The notes: generated from the letters alone by a model not told the origin. Positions 41,149 through 50,309 are shown, numbered from the stretch's first letter. The stretch: 64,000 nucleotides of DNA from Labilithrix sp. (GCA_028287035.1 JAQBQL010000243.1:134704-198703), one strand, 5' to 3'. Numbers and translations: made by a program.

Positions 41149-42356
41149 AGTGCGGCGCGCCAGATGGATCCCGTTCCGCCCTCGATGCCGCGGTTGGCCC
41201 AGTAGACGAAGCCGCCATCGATCGTGACGCTCACCGGGTAAGCCTGGCCGGTCGCGATGGTACGCGGGGCGGTGCACGCCGGCAGCGCGCACGCTCGCAC
41301 GGTGCCGTCGGCAACCGTCTTGCTGCCGGGGTTGGTCCACGCTGCGTACGCGCTGCTCGCGGCGATCGCGGAAGCCGCGGTGTCACCCGCCATCACGACG
41401 TCCGCGCTCCCGCCGCATCCGGTCGATGCGCACTTCTTGATGCCATCGGTCGACGTCGCGAGGACCATCCCGGCGCCCGCCGCGACGTAACGCGAGCCGA
41501 CGAACAGGCGCGTGGCGCCCGTGCATGGCGCCCCGGCGGTCGCGGCACGCGTGCAGCGGTCGACGCCGTACGCCGATTGCGCGACGCCCGAGACGTAGAG
41601 ATTCGTCGCGTCGGCCGCGATGCCCGTCGGGACGTCGCTCCCGGTGCCGGCACCGACGAACGCGAGCGTCGCGATCGGGGCTTGCCGCTCGGCGCCGGTG
41701 TTCTGCGTGGAGAAGATGGTGGCGCCCTCGACCGCGATCTGCGTCGGGGCGTCGGTCAAACCCGTCGAGGCCTTCGGCGGCGAGCCGCTCGTGCAGCCGG
41801 CGACCCCGCACTGGAACACGTCGCGGCCATTGCCGCTTCCGTTGCCGCTCGCGATCCACGCGACCTTGTTGCCGTCGGTCACGATCACCGTGCCCCCCGG
41901 CTGAGAGCCGTCGATCACGACCTCGGCGGTGATCGAGGCGGGCGCGCCGGTGCAGCCGGTGACGGCGCAGCGCTCGACGGCGCCGTTGCGGAGCCAGAAC
42001 GCGCTGCCCCCCGCCACCGCAACGCCGAGCGGCTGGGCGAGGTTGCTCGCCACGAGGACCGGCGTACATGCGCTCGCGCTGCAGGTGCCTCCTCCGCACG
42101 AGTGACCGCAGGCCCCGCAGTTCTCCGCGCTCGTCGCGAGCTCGACGCACGTCTCGCCGCAGCGCGTGCCCGAGGTGCAGGCGGCCCCGGCCTCGCTGCC
42201 GCCGCCCCCGCCGTCCGAGCCGGGGCGGTCGGTGCCGGTGTCGCCGACCACACCGCCGTCGCTGACCGCCGCGGGCGCTGGATCGTCGCCCACGCAGGCC
42301 GCAACGCCCGCCACGATTGAAAGCGCAACGACACCGACCGCGAGGATGAGCTTCAC
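41145..42356 (-). CDS. Cys-rich secreted lipoprotein
   Basis: A 403-aa exported protein read from the GTG at 42356, which gives a clean signal (MKLILAVGVVALSIVAGVAAC, lipidation at Cys21); a TTG at 42422 overlapping the CHAT gene stop is the other option. The tether is Asp/Gly-rich (DGGVVGDTGTDRPGSDGGGG). A Cys-rich segment GTRCGETCVELATSAENCGA and CGHSCGGGTCSASACT follows, a myxobacterial module. The rest is a propeller-like repeat domain in which each blade carries a short CAxTGC-type pair (VERCAVTGCTG, VFQCGVAGCTSG, IKKCASTGCGG, RACALPACTA). It is third in line after the DUF4384 and CHAT genes and may be in the same operon. Confidence 0.75.
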   Translation of the reverse strand: MKLILAVGVVALSIVAGVAACVGDDPAPAAVSDGGVVGDTGTDRPGSDGGGGGSEAGAACTSGTRCGETCVELATSAENCGACGHSCGGGTCSASACTPVLVASNLAQPLGVAVAGGSAFWLRNGAVERCAVTGCTGAPASITAEVVIDGSQPGGTVIVTDGNKVAWIASGNGSGNGRDVFQCGVAGCTSGSPPKASTGLTDAPTQIAVEGATIFSTQNTGAERQAPIATLAFVGAGTGSDVPTGIAADATNLYVSGVAQSAYGVDRCTRAATAGAPCTGATRLFVGSRYVAAGAGMVLATSTDGIKKCASTGCGGSADVVMAGDTAASAIAASSAYAAWTNPGSKTVADGTVRACALPACTAPRTIATGQAYPVSVTIDGGFVYWANRGIEGGTGSIWRAAL

Positions 42357-42418
42357 GTCGCTCAGAGTGCGTGATCGAGCGAGACGACGCAAGACCGAGC
42401 GACTTCGGAGGAGTGACC

Positions 42419-45400
42419 TCAAAACTTCGTTCCCAGCGCAACGGTCCCGAGTGTCGTCACCTGACGGCCGGCATCGGCGCGCTCATCCACACCATCGAGC
42501 GAGACGCTCGAAGGCATCCTCATCTGCTCGACGCCTCCGAGGAGGTAGGTCTCCGCGAAGTGGATGGCGATCGATCCGCCGAGGGTCTCCTGATCGACCA
42601 GGAACCTTCCGTACTGCGCACGGAGCGCGACGAAGGTTTCGTCACCGACGCGGAAGTCGAAGAGCGCGATGACAGGCAGGGTGAGGCCCTGGGTCCGCGC
42701 GTCGCCGATGAGCAGCGCGGTGTATCTCGCCTGCCCTCCCGCGAACAAGCTCCAGCTGTTTGCGCGGACACCGAGCGCCGCTTCGTAGCCGGCGCGAAAG
42801 CCGCCCGAGAGCGTGCCTTCCTCGGTGCCCGCGTCGTACTTCACTGCGTCGCTGGTGCGCGCGCCGACGAGCACCGAGAGGTCGAGCGAATCGTGGAAGC
42901 CGAAGCCGTCCGACGGACCGATGTAGTCACCGAGCAGATCGTGCTCGAGGCCAAGGCTCACCATCGCCGCCGTGCGATCGGCCTGATCGCGGAGGTTGGG
43001 CAGCGTGAGGTAGTGAAGGCCGAGGAAGAGGCTGCCGCCAGAGGTGTGGCGGCTCGGCTGGTTGTCGCTGCCCGCGGACGAAGGACGGTCCTTGACTGGC
43101 GTGCTGCCCGAGCCGCTCGATCCAGGAGCCACCTGGAGATCGAACGTCATCGCTCCCCAGGCGCCCGACGGGATGAACGCCGCCCAGAAGTAGGGATGCG
43201 CAGTCTGCTTCGTGGCGAGCATCGCGTTCTGGACCTTGCGGAGCGCGGCGGCGCGGCCGGTCCCGGCCTTGAGCTCCTTGTAGAACGCAATCATGAGATC
43301 GCGCGTGGCGTCGTCGTCCACCTTCCAGAGGCTCATGACCTGCGTCTCGGAGCCGGCGACGACGAGCGCGCGCCGGAGGCCGTACACGCCGTCGCCCACC
43401 TCGGTCTGACCTACGCCGGTCTCGCACGCCGACAGGACGACGAGGCGCGTGCCGTCGAGCGCCATGCTCGATGCTTCGAGCGCGGTCAGCAGGCCCTCGG
43501 CGCTCCCCTTCTTGTTCGCGCCGGCGAGCGCGAGGCCCGATCGCACCAGCGGATTCTCGGTGCGCGGCGGCGGAGGCGCGCTGTCCCCCGGATCGTACTC
43601 GAGCGACCGCGTGTTTCCTCCGGCCGGATCCTTCTCCTTGGCGAGGAAAAAGCCGTGCGTCGCGACGTGGAGGACGACCGGGCTGCTGACACCCGCGAGC
43701 TGCGCCTTGGTCGCGTCGTTCTGCATGTAGCTCGATGCCCCCAGGATCTCGCCGATCGCCTTGGTCTCCACCGCGGTGCCGGGCAGCGGAGGGAAGCGAG
43801 CGTTGTCGAGGGCGCCGCGCGTGCTCTTCATCGACGTGCTGGTGCCGCCGCCCGCCGGACCGGTACCGCTGCCTTCGCCGTCGAAGGCGGGATTGCCGAT
43901 GACCACCGGCGTCCTGTTGGACGAACGCTGCGCGGGGGCGGCTGCGATCCGGAGGAGATCGCGCCCGCTCGTCACGTACGCAATCTCGTAGTCCTGCACG
44001 AGGAAGCGGCCGCGGTCGTCGACGAGCGCCGCGAAGGGAACGAGGTTGAGGTCCTCGTCGGGCGAGACCACGAGCCGTTTGTCGCTGGATCTCAGGTGCT
44101 TTTGAAGAGGCGCGACGACGAGCCCGTGGACACGCTTCGCGTTGGGGAGCACGTCGCCCTTCGCGGAGAGCGACTTGCGTAGATCGTCGATCGCGCCCTT
44201 GACCACCAGCGCGTCGCCCAGATCGATCGCGACCGGGTCTCCGGTCTTGTGGAGCACGAAGGCGACGAAGCTGAGACCCTTCGGAGCGAAGCGCGCGCTG
44301 GTGGTGTCGCGCGGTGTATAATACACGTACTCGACGAGCACGGTGTCGTCCGGGATGGTCGCCTGCACGGCCTCGATGGTCACGGGGCGCGACTGCGCGC
44401 GGTAGACCGGGCTCGCGGCGGCGAGCTTGTTCGAGAGGTCGTCGTCCTCGGCCTCGAGCTTCTTCATGAGCATGGCGGGATCGAGCCCGAGGCCGCCCCC
44501 GCCGCCAGACGCAGCCGCTGCGCTCCCGTTCCCGCCGCGCAGGCCGATCGCGGAGATCTGGCGCCGGACCTCGATCTGACGCGACGCGAGGGCCTTGTCG
44601 TCGGCCTTCTCGAAGAGCCTCGTGACACGCGCAGAGTCGGCCGCCGCGTCGAGCGAGCGGCCCTTTCGCCGCAGGATCGTCTCGAAGGCGAGGCGCACCT
44701 GCGCGTTGCCGCCGCCGTTCCCTGCACCCCCCATCGAGAGGAGGTCGAAGGACTGCGTGGCGACCATCGCGAGCTGCGCCCGCTTCTGGGTCTCGCCGCT
44801 CACATTGAGGAGCCGCGCGAGGAACTCTTCCTGGGCGTCGGCGGCGCGCTTGGCGAGGGTCGTCGCCTCGTCCTTCTTGCCCTCGGTCCAGCGCACCAGT
44901 GCAAGCTCGTGCGCCGCATACGCGTACAGCTTGCCCGTGCGGCCATAGGCCTTTTCCACCCGCGCGAACCGAGCGCCCGCGAGCTCGCCGGCGGTCTTCA
45001 TGTCGCCCCCGGCGATGGCCGCGCGTATGCAATCCTCCTCCGCTGCCTCTTGCACGTCGGCGCGCGGAAGCTGCTTCGCGAGCGTGCACGCGTAGGCGGC
45101 CGCCTTGTCGCCCTCGGCGAACGCCAGGTCGTCGTCGTGCAGCTCGACGAGCGCGTGCGCGGCGCGCACGAAGCGCAGCGCGTCGATCGGCGTGATGCTC
45201 TTGATGACCTCCATCGCCTCGAGGATGGTGTTCTGTCCGCCCTCGTTGTCTCCATTGCTGCGCTGGATGTTCCGTAGCGACATCAGGCGATCGACGAGAG
45301 CGCCCGTGCCGGCCTGACGCTTCCGCGCGATCTCGACGACGCGCTTCTGCGCAGCCAGCGCCTTCGGCTCGTCGGCCCGCATGAGGTAATGCGTGGCCAG

Positions 45401-46093
45401 GCTCTCGTATTGATCGGCGACGTCGGCGCTGTCCGAGCCCTGCTTCTTCTCCAGCTTGGCGATGATGTCCTTGCGAAGGGTCTCGCCCTTCGCGAACTGG
45501 AGGGAGTAGTCGTAGAGGCTGGCCAGGACGCCGGCCACGAGCAGATACGTGGTCTCGCTCTCGCCGCTCTTCGCGATGTCGGGTAGCGCCTGCTCGAGGA
45601 GCTCGGCCGCCTTGCCGTAATCGTTGGCCTTGAGCGCAACGAGCCCGGCCTGCATCTTCTGGATGGCCGACGCGTTGCTGGCATTGCCGCTCCCGCCGTC
45701 CGCCGACCCAGCAGCCGGGGGCTTGTAGGTCTGGCGCGCGCGTTCGGCGCGTTTCTGCACCGCCTCGGCCTTGTCGGGATGTTTCAGCTCCGTGTAGACC
45801 TGCACGAGCAGGTCGCGTGTGCTCTTCACGAACGGATACTCGGGGCCGACGTTGCCTTCGAGCTGACCGATGGCCTCGTCCATGACCTTGGCGCCTTCTT
45901 CGCGCTGCCCGGCCTTGATCAGCTTGAGGCCTTCCGAGACTCTGAGCGTCGCGGCCTTCGCGGCGGCGACGTCGTTCGGTCGAACCTTGTCGTCGGCCCG
46001 CGCCGGCGTCGCCGACGCTCCGTCGAGCACGACGCAGGCGATGAACGTGACGAGCGCGAAGACGAGTCGTCGCAGGGCGCGCGGTCGGATCAT
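42419..46093 (-). CDS. Exported CHAT-domain (caspase-like) protein with TPR-like repeats and C-terminal beta-barrel-like region
   Basis: A 1224-aa protein. A Sec signal peptide (LRRLVFALVTFIACVVLDGA, cleavage after PARA) is followed by about 500 residues of TPR-like helices (AATLRVSEGLKLIKAGQREE, AIQKMQAGLVALKANDYGKA). A CHAT domain at about 640-945 has the catalytic His813 in VLHVATHGFFLAK and Cys890 in LVVLSACETGVGQTEVGD, both intact, so it should be an active cysteine peptidase of the caspase/separase-like group. A Ser/Gly/Pro-rich linker (about 990-1018) leads to a C-terminal ~206-residue region (1019-1224) of alternating strands: SLFLGLHYLTL, AAMVSLGLEHD, SLDLSVLVGART, GYEAALGVRAN, SLFAGGQARYTALL, FVALRAQYGRFLV, ending in TLGTVALGTKF with a terminal Phe as in outer-membrane barrels. 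The ATG overlaps the stop of the DUF4384 gene. Localisation to the periplasm or outer membrane is inferred. Confidence 0.85.
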   Translation of the reverse strand: MIRPRALRRLVFALVTFIACVVLDGASATPARADDKVRPNDVAAAKAATLRVSEGLKLIKAGQREEGAKVMDEAIGQLEGNVGPEYPFVKSTRDLLVQVYTELKHPDKAEAVQKRAERARQTYKPPAAGSADGGSGNASNASAIQKMQAGLVALKANDYGKAAELLEQALPDIAKSGESETTYLLVAGVLASLYDYSLQFAKGETLRKDIIAKLEKKQGSDSADVADQYESLATHYLMRADEPKALAAQKRVVEIARKRQAGTGALVDRLMSLRNIQRSNGDNEGGQNTILEAMEVIKSITPIDALRFVRAAHALVELHDDDLAFAEGDKAAAYACTLAKQLPRADVQEAAEEDCIRAAIAGGDMKTAGELAGARFARVEKAYGRTGKLYAYAAHELALVRWTEGKKDEATTLAKRAADAQEEFLARLLNVSGETQKRAQLAMVATQSFDLLSMGGAGNGGGNAQVRLAFETILRRKGRSLDAAADSARVTRLFEKADDKALASRQIEVRRQISAIGLRGGNGSAAAASGGGGGLGLDPAMLMKKLEAEDDDLSNKLAAASPVYRAQSRPVTIEAVQATIPDDTVLVEYVYYTPRDTTSARFAPKGLSFVAFVLHKTGDPVAIDLGDALVVKGAIDDLRKSLSAKGDVLPNAKRVHGLVVAPLQKHLRSSDKRLVVSPDEDLNLVPFAALVDDRGRFLVQDYEIAYVTSGRDLLRIAAAPAQRSSNRTPVVIGNPAFDGEGSGTGPAGGGTSTSMKSTRGALDNARFPPLPGTAVETKAIGEILGASSYMQNDATKAQLAGVSSPVVLHVATHGFFLAKEKDPAGGNTRSLEYDPGDSAPPPPRTENPLVRSGLALAGANKKGSAEGLLTALEASSMALDGTRLVVLSACETGVGQTEVGDGVYGLRRALVVAGSETQVMSLWKVDDDATRDLMIAFYKELKAGTGRAAALRKVQNAMLATKQTAHPYFWAAFIPSGAWGAMTFDLQVAPGSSGSGSTPVKDRPSSAGSDNQPSRHTSGGSLFLGLHYLTLPNLRDQADRTAAMVSLGLEHDLLGDYIGPSDGFGFHDSLDLSVLVGARTSDAVKYDAGTEEGTLSGGFRAGYEAALGVRANSWSLFAGGQARYTALLIGDARTQGLTLPVIALFDFRVGDETFVALRAQYGRFLVDQETLGGSIAIHFAETYLLGGVEQMRMPSSVSLDGVDERADAGRQVTTLGTVALGTKF

Positions 46094-47163
46094 TGCGTGT
46101 GCTCGAACGCGAAGACCTGCACGATGACCGAATCGGCGGCCTCGGTGCGTGCGTGGAACGACGCCGGCGGTGCGGCCGGGCCCTCGCTCGGCCCTTCCTC
46201 GTATTCGAGGCCACGCGAGCGCGTGCACTTGGGCGCCGAGCCGTCGTCGAGCTCGAGGGCGCGCGTGCAGCCCGGCGCCGATGCCCCCTCGTGCGTGTCC
46301 GTCACCGCGGCGAGGGCCCCGGCGGGCGCCGCGCCCCCCGCTGCCTTTTCGATCGCGCCGTCGAGCGACACCAACGGGTCGAGCGACGCCACGACGAAGA
46401 CGCGCTCGGTGCCGACGTCCTTGTCGTTCAACTTGAAGCTTGCGCCGGCGGCAGGGGGCAGACGCAGCGCCGCGCCCGCGGGCAGCGGGTTCTTCGTCCC
46501 GATGCGCGTGTCCGGGAAGAGCACGTTGACCTTCCCGTTCGGAGTCTTCTGGAAGAGGTACACATAGGCGCTCTTCGACGGACGGACGACGAACGCCACC
46601 TTGGTTCCGGTGGGCAGCCGCTCGCCCGCGGATGCGGGACGCGCGCTGCCGTCGCCGGGCTTCTGCGCGTCGACCGAGAAATCGAGCGCGAGCTCGCGAC
46701 GCGCCCCATCGGGAACGAGCTCGCGGTAAGCCTTCCCGAGCGCCTTTGCGCGGGCGTCGCCGTCCTTAGCGCCCTTCACCTCGTCGAGGAGCTCGGGCAC
46801 CTTGCTCATGCGGCGACGGAGGTTCTCGCTGCGCGTGGCATACGCCTCCTTGTCGACGACGCACTTGTTGTACTCGTCGCAGAGCCGCCGCGACTGCGCG
46901 GCATACTGCTCGGTCTCCTTGTCGATGGCCCGGAGCGCTGCCTCGTCGGTTTTCGCGTTCGCGCCGCCGATGCCAGCGACCGAAAAGCCGCCCTCGACCT
47001 TCCGGCCCTCGTACTTGAACTCGCTCTCGCAATTGAGCTGCGGGCGATCCTCGCCACCGCACTTCATGCCGCTCGTCTTCGGGTCGGGGCCGCCTCCGCA
47101 GGCGACGACGGCGACGATGGACAGGGAGAGGAGGGGACCGAGCGCGCTCGCAGCTTTGGGCAT
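46090..47163 (-). CDS. DUF4384 lipoprotein, partner of the CHAT protein
   Basis: A 357-aa exported lipoprotein. MPKAASALGPLLSLSIVAVVAC gives lipidation at Cys22. The N-terminal half has a Cys pair (MKCGGEDRPQLNCES), a glycine-rich strand and a helical coiled-coil stretch (EQYAAQSRRLCDEYNKCVVD, ATRSENLRRRMSKVPELLDE). A DUF4384 domain is at about 185-275 (PTGTKVAFVVRPSKSAYVYL, FQKTPNGKVNVLFPDTRIGT, LPAGAALRLPP). The C-terminus repeats a few Cys-containing turns (APGCTRALELD, APKCTRSRGLEY). DUF4384 is often found beside or fused to CHAT peptidases in bacteria. Here the gene's stop overlaps the CHAT gene's ATG by 4 bp, so the two should be made together in the envelope. Confidence 0.85.
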   Translation of the reverse strand: MPKAASALGPLLSLSIVAVVACGGGPDPKTSGMKCGGEDRPQLNCESEFKYEGRKVEGGFSVAGIGGANAKTDEAALRAIDKETEQYAAQSRRLCDEYNKCVVDKEAYATRSENLRRRMSKVPELLDEVKGAKDGDARAKALGKAYRELVPDGARRELALDFSVDAQKPGDGSARPASAGERLPTGTKVAFVVRPSKSAYVYLFQKTPNGKVNVLFPDTRIGTKNPLPAGAALRLPPAAGASFKLNDKDVGTERVFVVASLDPLVSLDGAIEKAAGGAAPAGALAAVTDTHEGASAPGCTRALELDDGSAPKCTRSRGLEYEEGPSEGPAAPPASFHARTEAADSVIVQVFAFEHTQ

Positions 47164-47305
47164 CAGCGGCCCACGATATCCGCGCACGTGCCGATAGCAC
47201 CAGAGGATCCGATTCGTGCGCGTTGCGGACCGCAGCTCCGAGGGTGCCCACCTGCACACATCGCCGCCGATTCGTCGTGATCGAGCGGATGCCCGGAGAC
47301 CGCCC

Positions 47306-48322
47306 TCAGGAGCTCGCGGCGCGCAGCACCGCCGCGAACCCGGGGCTTCGCACTTCTTCGAGCATCGCGTTCAGCGTTGCCTGCGCGAGCGCCACGCGAC
47401 CTGCCTCGTCGCTCATCTGCAGCGTTCCACGCCGCATGGCGTCCCGGACCGTCGCGAGATCGGGGCCAGTCAGCGCCGTGAGCGGCGCCTGGCCAGGGGC
47501 GCGGCGCATGCCGGTGACCGTCAGCATCATGCAGGCCGTGAACGTGCGCACCACCTGGCGCATCAGGTCGTGCCGCGCCCGCACCCGATTGTCGACGTCG
47601 CCGAACACGGTGTGGAGGAGCGTCGCCTTCCCCTCCCCCTCGACGCCGAACCAGTGAGCCACGGTCGCCGGGTCCACGTGCGGATCGTTGGCAAAGGCGG
47701 CTTCCCAGTCGACGAGCCAAAGGCGCGTTCCGTCGTAAAGGACGTTGCTCGGATTGAGGTCGTTGTGGCTCGAGACCAGCTCCGCCGGACCGGGCCGCGG
47801 GTACGCATCACGCACCTCGCGATGGGCCGCCAGATACGGGGCCATCGCTGCCTCCGTGACCACGCCGAGGCTCATCAGATTACCGATGATCGCGTCGACG
47901 CCGTCGAGGTAGTCGGTCAGCTGTCCGAAGACGGGAGTGGCCTGGAGGCGCGCGATGAGCGCTCCGATCGCGGCCGCGATCGCCGCGGCGCCTCCAGGAA
48001 ATCCGGTGAGCGGCCGCGGCGCGATGTAATCCACGATGGCGACCCGGGTGGTCGCGTCGGCGAACCGTACGGCGGGCGCCACGCCGGCGGCCGCGGCGCT
48101 CTGCAGACACGCATGGTGCCGGACCGGATCGGTGAAGGCGCTGGGCAGCGACGTCTCGAGGCGCAGGAGCCATGGCCGCCCTTCGACCTCGGCCCGGAAG
48201 ACCAGCGCGCCGCTCAGGCCCGCAGCGACCTTCTCCAGGCGTTCCGGGTGATCGACGTCGAACGCGGCGCGGAAGGCGGCACGCACCGCGTCCCGGCGAT
48301 CTTCGGGAATCAGCGTGATCAT
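47306..48322 (-). CDS. Choline-kinase/aminoglycoside phosphotransferase-like kinase
   Basis: A 338-aa protein-kinase-like phosphotransferase. KVAAGLSGALVFRAEVEGRP is the Gly-rich loop and ATP Lys region (here SGALVFR with RLE in place of the usual Lys-Val strand). The catalytic loop HNDLNPSNVLYD (Brenner motif) and the metal-binding LVDWEAAFANDP are well preserved. This order matches choline/ethanolamine kinases (phosphotransferase enzyme family) rather than classical drug kinases. It sits in a row of minus-strand genes, 13 bp from the gene upstream (48336), with the CHAT operon downstream. The acceptor is unknown; a lipid head group, sugar or antibiotic are all possible. Confidence 0.85.
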   Translation of the reverse strand: MITLIPEDRRDAVRAAFRAAFDVDHPERLEKVAAGLSGALVFRAEVEGRPWLLRLETSLPSAFTDPVRHHACLQSAAAAGVAPAVRFADATTRVAIVDYIAPRPLTGFPGGAAAIAAAIGALIARLQATPVFGQLTDYLDGVDAIIGNLMSLGVVTEAAMAPYLAAHREVRDAYPRPGPAELVSSHNDLNPSNVLYDGTRLWLVDWEAAFANDPHVDPATVAHWFGVEGEGKATLLHTVFGDVDNRVRARHDLMRQVVRTFTACMMLTVTGMRRAPGQAPLTALTGPDLATVRDAMRRGTLQMSDEAGRVALAQATLNAMLEEVRSPGFAAVLRAASS

Positions 48323-48335
48323 GGCAGCAACCGGC

Positions 48336-50249
48336 TCACTTTCGCTTCAGCAGGTGGGTCGACGTGTCGTGGGGGCCATCATCCACCCAGGTCCAGCTCA
48401 CGAGATCGAGCGGACCATCGCTCGAGAGGAGCACCTCGTTGATGCCGGAATCGAACGCCCGCGCCGGCACGGCGATCTCGACGGTCTCGCTGCCGGTTAA
48501 GGTGACCTCCCCGACGGTGCGCCGTCCGAAGAAGCTGCCGCTCCGGATCTTCACGGTGACCGGGCCGCTCACCGCCTTTGCGGTGAGCCTGACCTTCGTG
48601 ACCCACGGCCAGTAGAGCGTCACGAGAAAGCGCGCGCTTCCTTCGAGCCGGGTGCCCGGTGCGCCCGCCGCTGCGGGCTGCAGCCCTTCCGACCAGTACG
48701 TGCTCGGCGGGCTCGCGAAGGCGAGGGTGTCGCTCCCCGCCAGCGCGAGCGTGCGGTAATGCTTCTGGAACATCCCGTCCGACGCGAGCCCGTCGAGCAC
48801 GCTGGGAGCCGCTCGATACCGCGCATAGAAGACGGCGCTCGCCGGGAGCGTCCACGGGTTACCGATGCTGTCGTAGATCTGCTTGACGGTGTACGTCATG
48901 CCCGACCCGTAGAGCTGCGGGGCCGGCACCGGGCGGTCGTTGGGCACGCCCGACGCGGCCGCATTCCAGCCGATCACGAGCCACGGCGCGAGGAGCAGCG
49001 CCACTGCCGCGTGCGCCCCGAGGCGACGACGCTCCGCCCAGCGAACGAGTGCTTCCAGGAACGCCGCGGCGGGCGGCAGGAGCGCGGGCACGAGCGACGT
49101 CTGGATGCGTGCGCCGAGGCTGGCCGAGCCCGTCCACGAGAGCGCCGAGGAGGCGATGTAGAAGGTCGCGCAGCCGACGACGACGACGGCGATGGCCATG
49201 GCGCGCTTCGCAGGATCACGCCGGACGAACCACGGAATACCGAAGATCGAGAGCCACAACAGAGGAGTCCAGTACAGGAGCCCGGAACGCGCGCCGAACA
49301 AGAGGAGCCACGGATGCGCGTGCGACAGCTGCACGTACAGCTTTCCTTGCGGGATGACGAACGGGCTGCCGTAGAGCCGCTGGAAGACGAGGAGCTGGAG
49401 CGAGAACATCGCCGCGAACCCAACGCTGACCAGGGCGGCACGCGTGATGGCGGTCACGACGACGCGCCGTTCCCCCCGCGCATGCGCGGAGACCGCGAGC
49501 GAGCCGATGGCGGCGATTGCCACGAACACCCAGAGACCCTCGGGCATGCGCATCAGGGAGGCAAACCCGGCACTGAGGCCGGCGGCCAGCCAGCGCCACG
49601 GGCTCTCCGGCCGCTCGCTGGCCCGCACCGCACAGAGCAGCACGATGGCGACCGCGAGCGCACCCCAGACATGGGAATAATACCAGCTCAGCGTGCCCAT
49701 GATGTTGAGCGGCGACGCGAGGCCCATCACGAGCAACGCGATGGCGCTCGGACCTTCGGCATACCAGCGCCGGGCGACGCGATAGGCAATCAGCACGGTG
49801 AGCGTGGTGACGAGGATCGAGCACGTGCCCGTGTAGAACACGAAGGGTCCGGTGCACCCGCTCCGCCACGACGCGCTGGCGGTGGGCGCCAGCCTGACGA
49901 TGTGCCTGACGACCCAGAGAACCGGGGCGAGGATCATCGCGGGACCGAAGTAGAAGGGATTCGTCGGCCGTCCGCCGCCCTCGTCGACGCCCAGCTGGAA
50001 GGGATCGCCACAGATCGCGTAGTCGTTCGTGAAGTCGATGTCGTAATCGAACGCGAGCGACCGCGCGAACAGCCAGGAGTAATAGCCGTCGCTGTAGGTG
50101 ATGCCGGCCTTCGGGGCCATCCACGTGAGGTGGCGGACGGCATGCGCGACGAAGACGATGAGCGTCGCCGCCGCGCCCCAGCCCCGGCGGTCGGCAGGCC
50201 ACGCGGCGCGACGAAGCCACTCCACCGCGTCCCTCGCGCCTCGGCTCAT
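48336..50249 (-). CDS. Polytopic sugar-transferase-like membrane protein
   Basis: A 637-aa membrane protein. About ten hydrophobic segments occupy residues 25-430 (GAAATLIVFVAHAVRHLTWM, CSILVTTLTVLIAYRVARRW, WGALAVAIVLLCAVRASERP, FVAIAAIGSLAVSAHARGER, AMAIAVVVVGCATFYIASSA, GAHAAVALLLAPWLVIGWNA). The first extracytoplasmic loop has YSDGYYSWLFARSLAFDYDI and DFTNDY, the Asp-containing loop typical of GT-C (PMT/ArnT-like) glycosyltransferases using polyprenyl-phosphate sugars. The C-terminal ~150 residues form a beta-sandwich (TKVRLTAKAVSGPVTVKIRS, VEIAVPARAFDSGINEVLLS). It is upstream of the phosphotransferase gene (13 bp). It probably transfers a sugar at the outer face of the inner membrane; the target is unknown. 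Confidence 0.8.
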   Translation of the reverse strand: MSRGARDAVEWLRRAAWPADRRGWGAAATLIVFVAHAVRHLTWMAPKAGITYSDGYYSWLFARSLAFDYDIDFTNDYAICGDPFQLGVDEGGGRPTNPFYFGPAMILAPVLWVVRHIVRLAPTASASWRSGCTGPFVFYTGTCSILVTTLTVLIAYRVARRWYAEGPSAIALLVMGLASPLNIMGTLSWYYSHVWGALAVAIVLLCAVRASERPESPWRWLAAGLSAGFASLMRMPEGLWVFVAIAAIGSLAVSAHARGERRVVVTAITRAALVSVGFAAMFSLQLLVFQRLYGSPFVIPQGKLYVQLSHAHPWLLLFGARSGLLYWTPLLWLSIFGIPWFVRRDPAKRAMAIAVVVVGCATFYIASSALSWTGSASLGARIQTSLVPALLPPAAAFLEALVRWAERRRLGAHAAVALLLAPWLVIGWNAAASGVPNDRPVPAPQLYGSGMTYTVKQIYDSIGNPWTLPASAVFYARYRAAPSVLDGLASDGMFQKHYRTLALAGSDTLAFASPPSTYWSEGLQPAAAGAPGTRLEGSARFLVTLYWPWVTKVRLTAKAVSGPVTVKIRSGSFFGRRTVGEVTLTGSETVEIAVPARAFDSGINEVLLSSDGPLDLVSWTWVDDGPHDTSTHLLKRK

Positions 50250-50309
50250 GCGCGCACCATACCCGAAAAGGGGGCGTGAGAGAGACGCGAGCCGGGGACG
50301 GTCCGACGG

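Noticed and set aside
42371..44182. 603-codon plus-strand open frame opposite the CHAT gene
   Set aside because: Shadow of a real gene on the other strand in high-GC DNA; no domain or signal, and the CHAT motifs on the minus strand are unmistakable.
42927..46214. 1095-codon minus-strand frame overlapping the CHAT gene in another phase
   Set aside because: Arg/Gly/Ala-rich without any motif; it is an out-of-phase shadow of the CHAT reading frame.
47306..48322. Calling the phosphotransferase an antibiotic-resistance gene
   Set aside because: The Brenner motif and DWE segment are shared by choline kinases and drug kinases; nothing in the context points to resistance.
48759..50279. 506-codon plus-strand open frame opposite the membrane sugar-transferase gene
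   Set aside because: Highly charged, repetitive Arg/Glu/Asp composition typical of an antisense frame; the minus strand encodes clear membrane helices.
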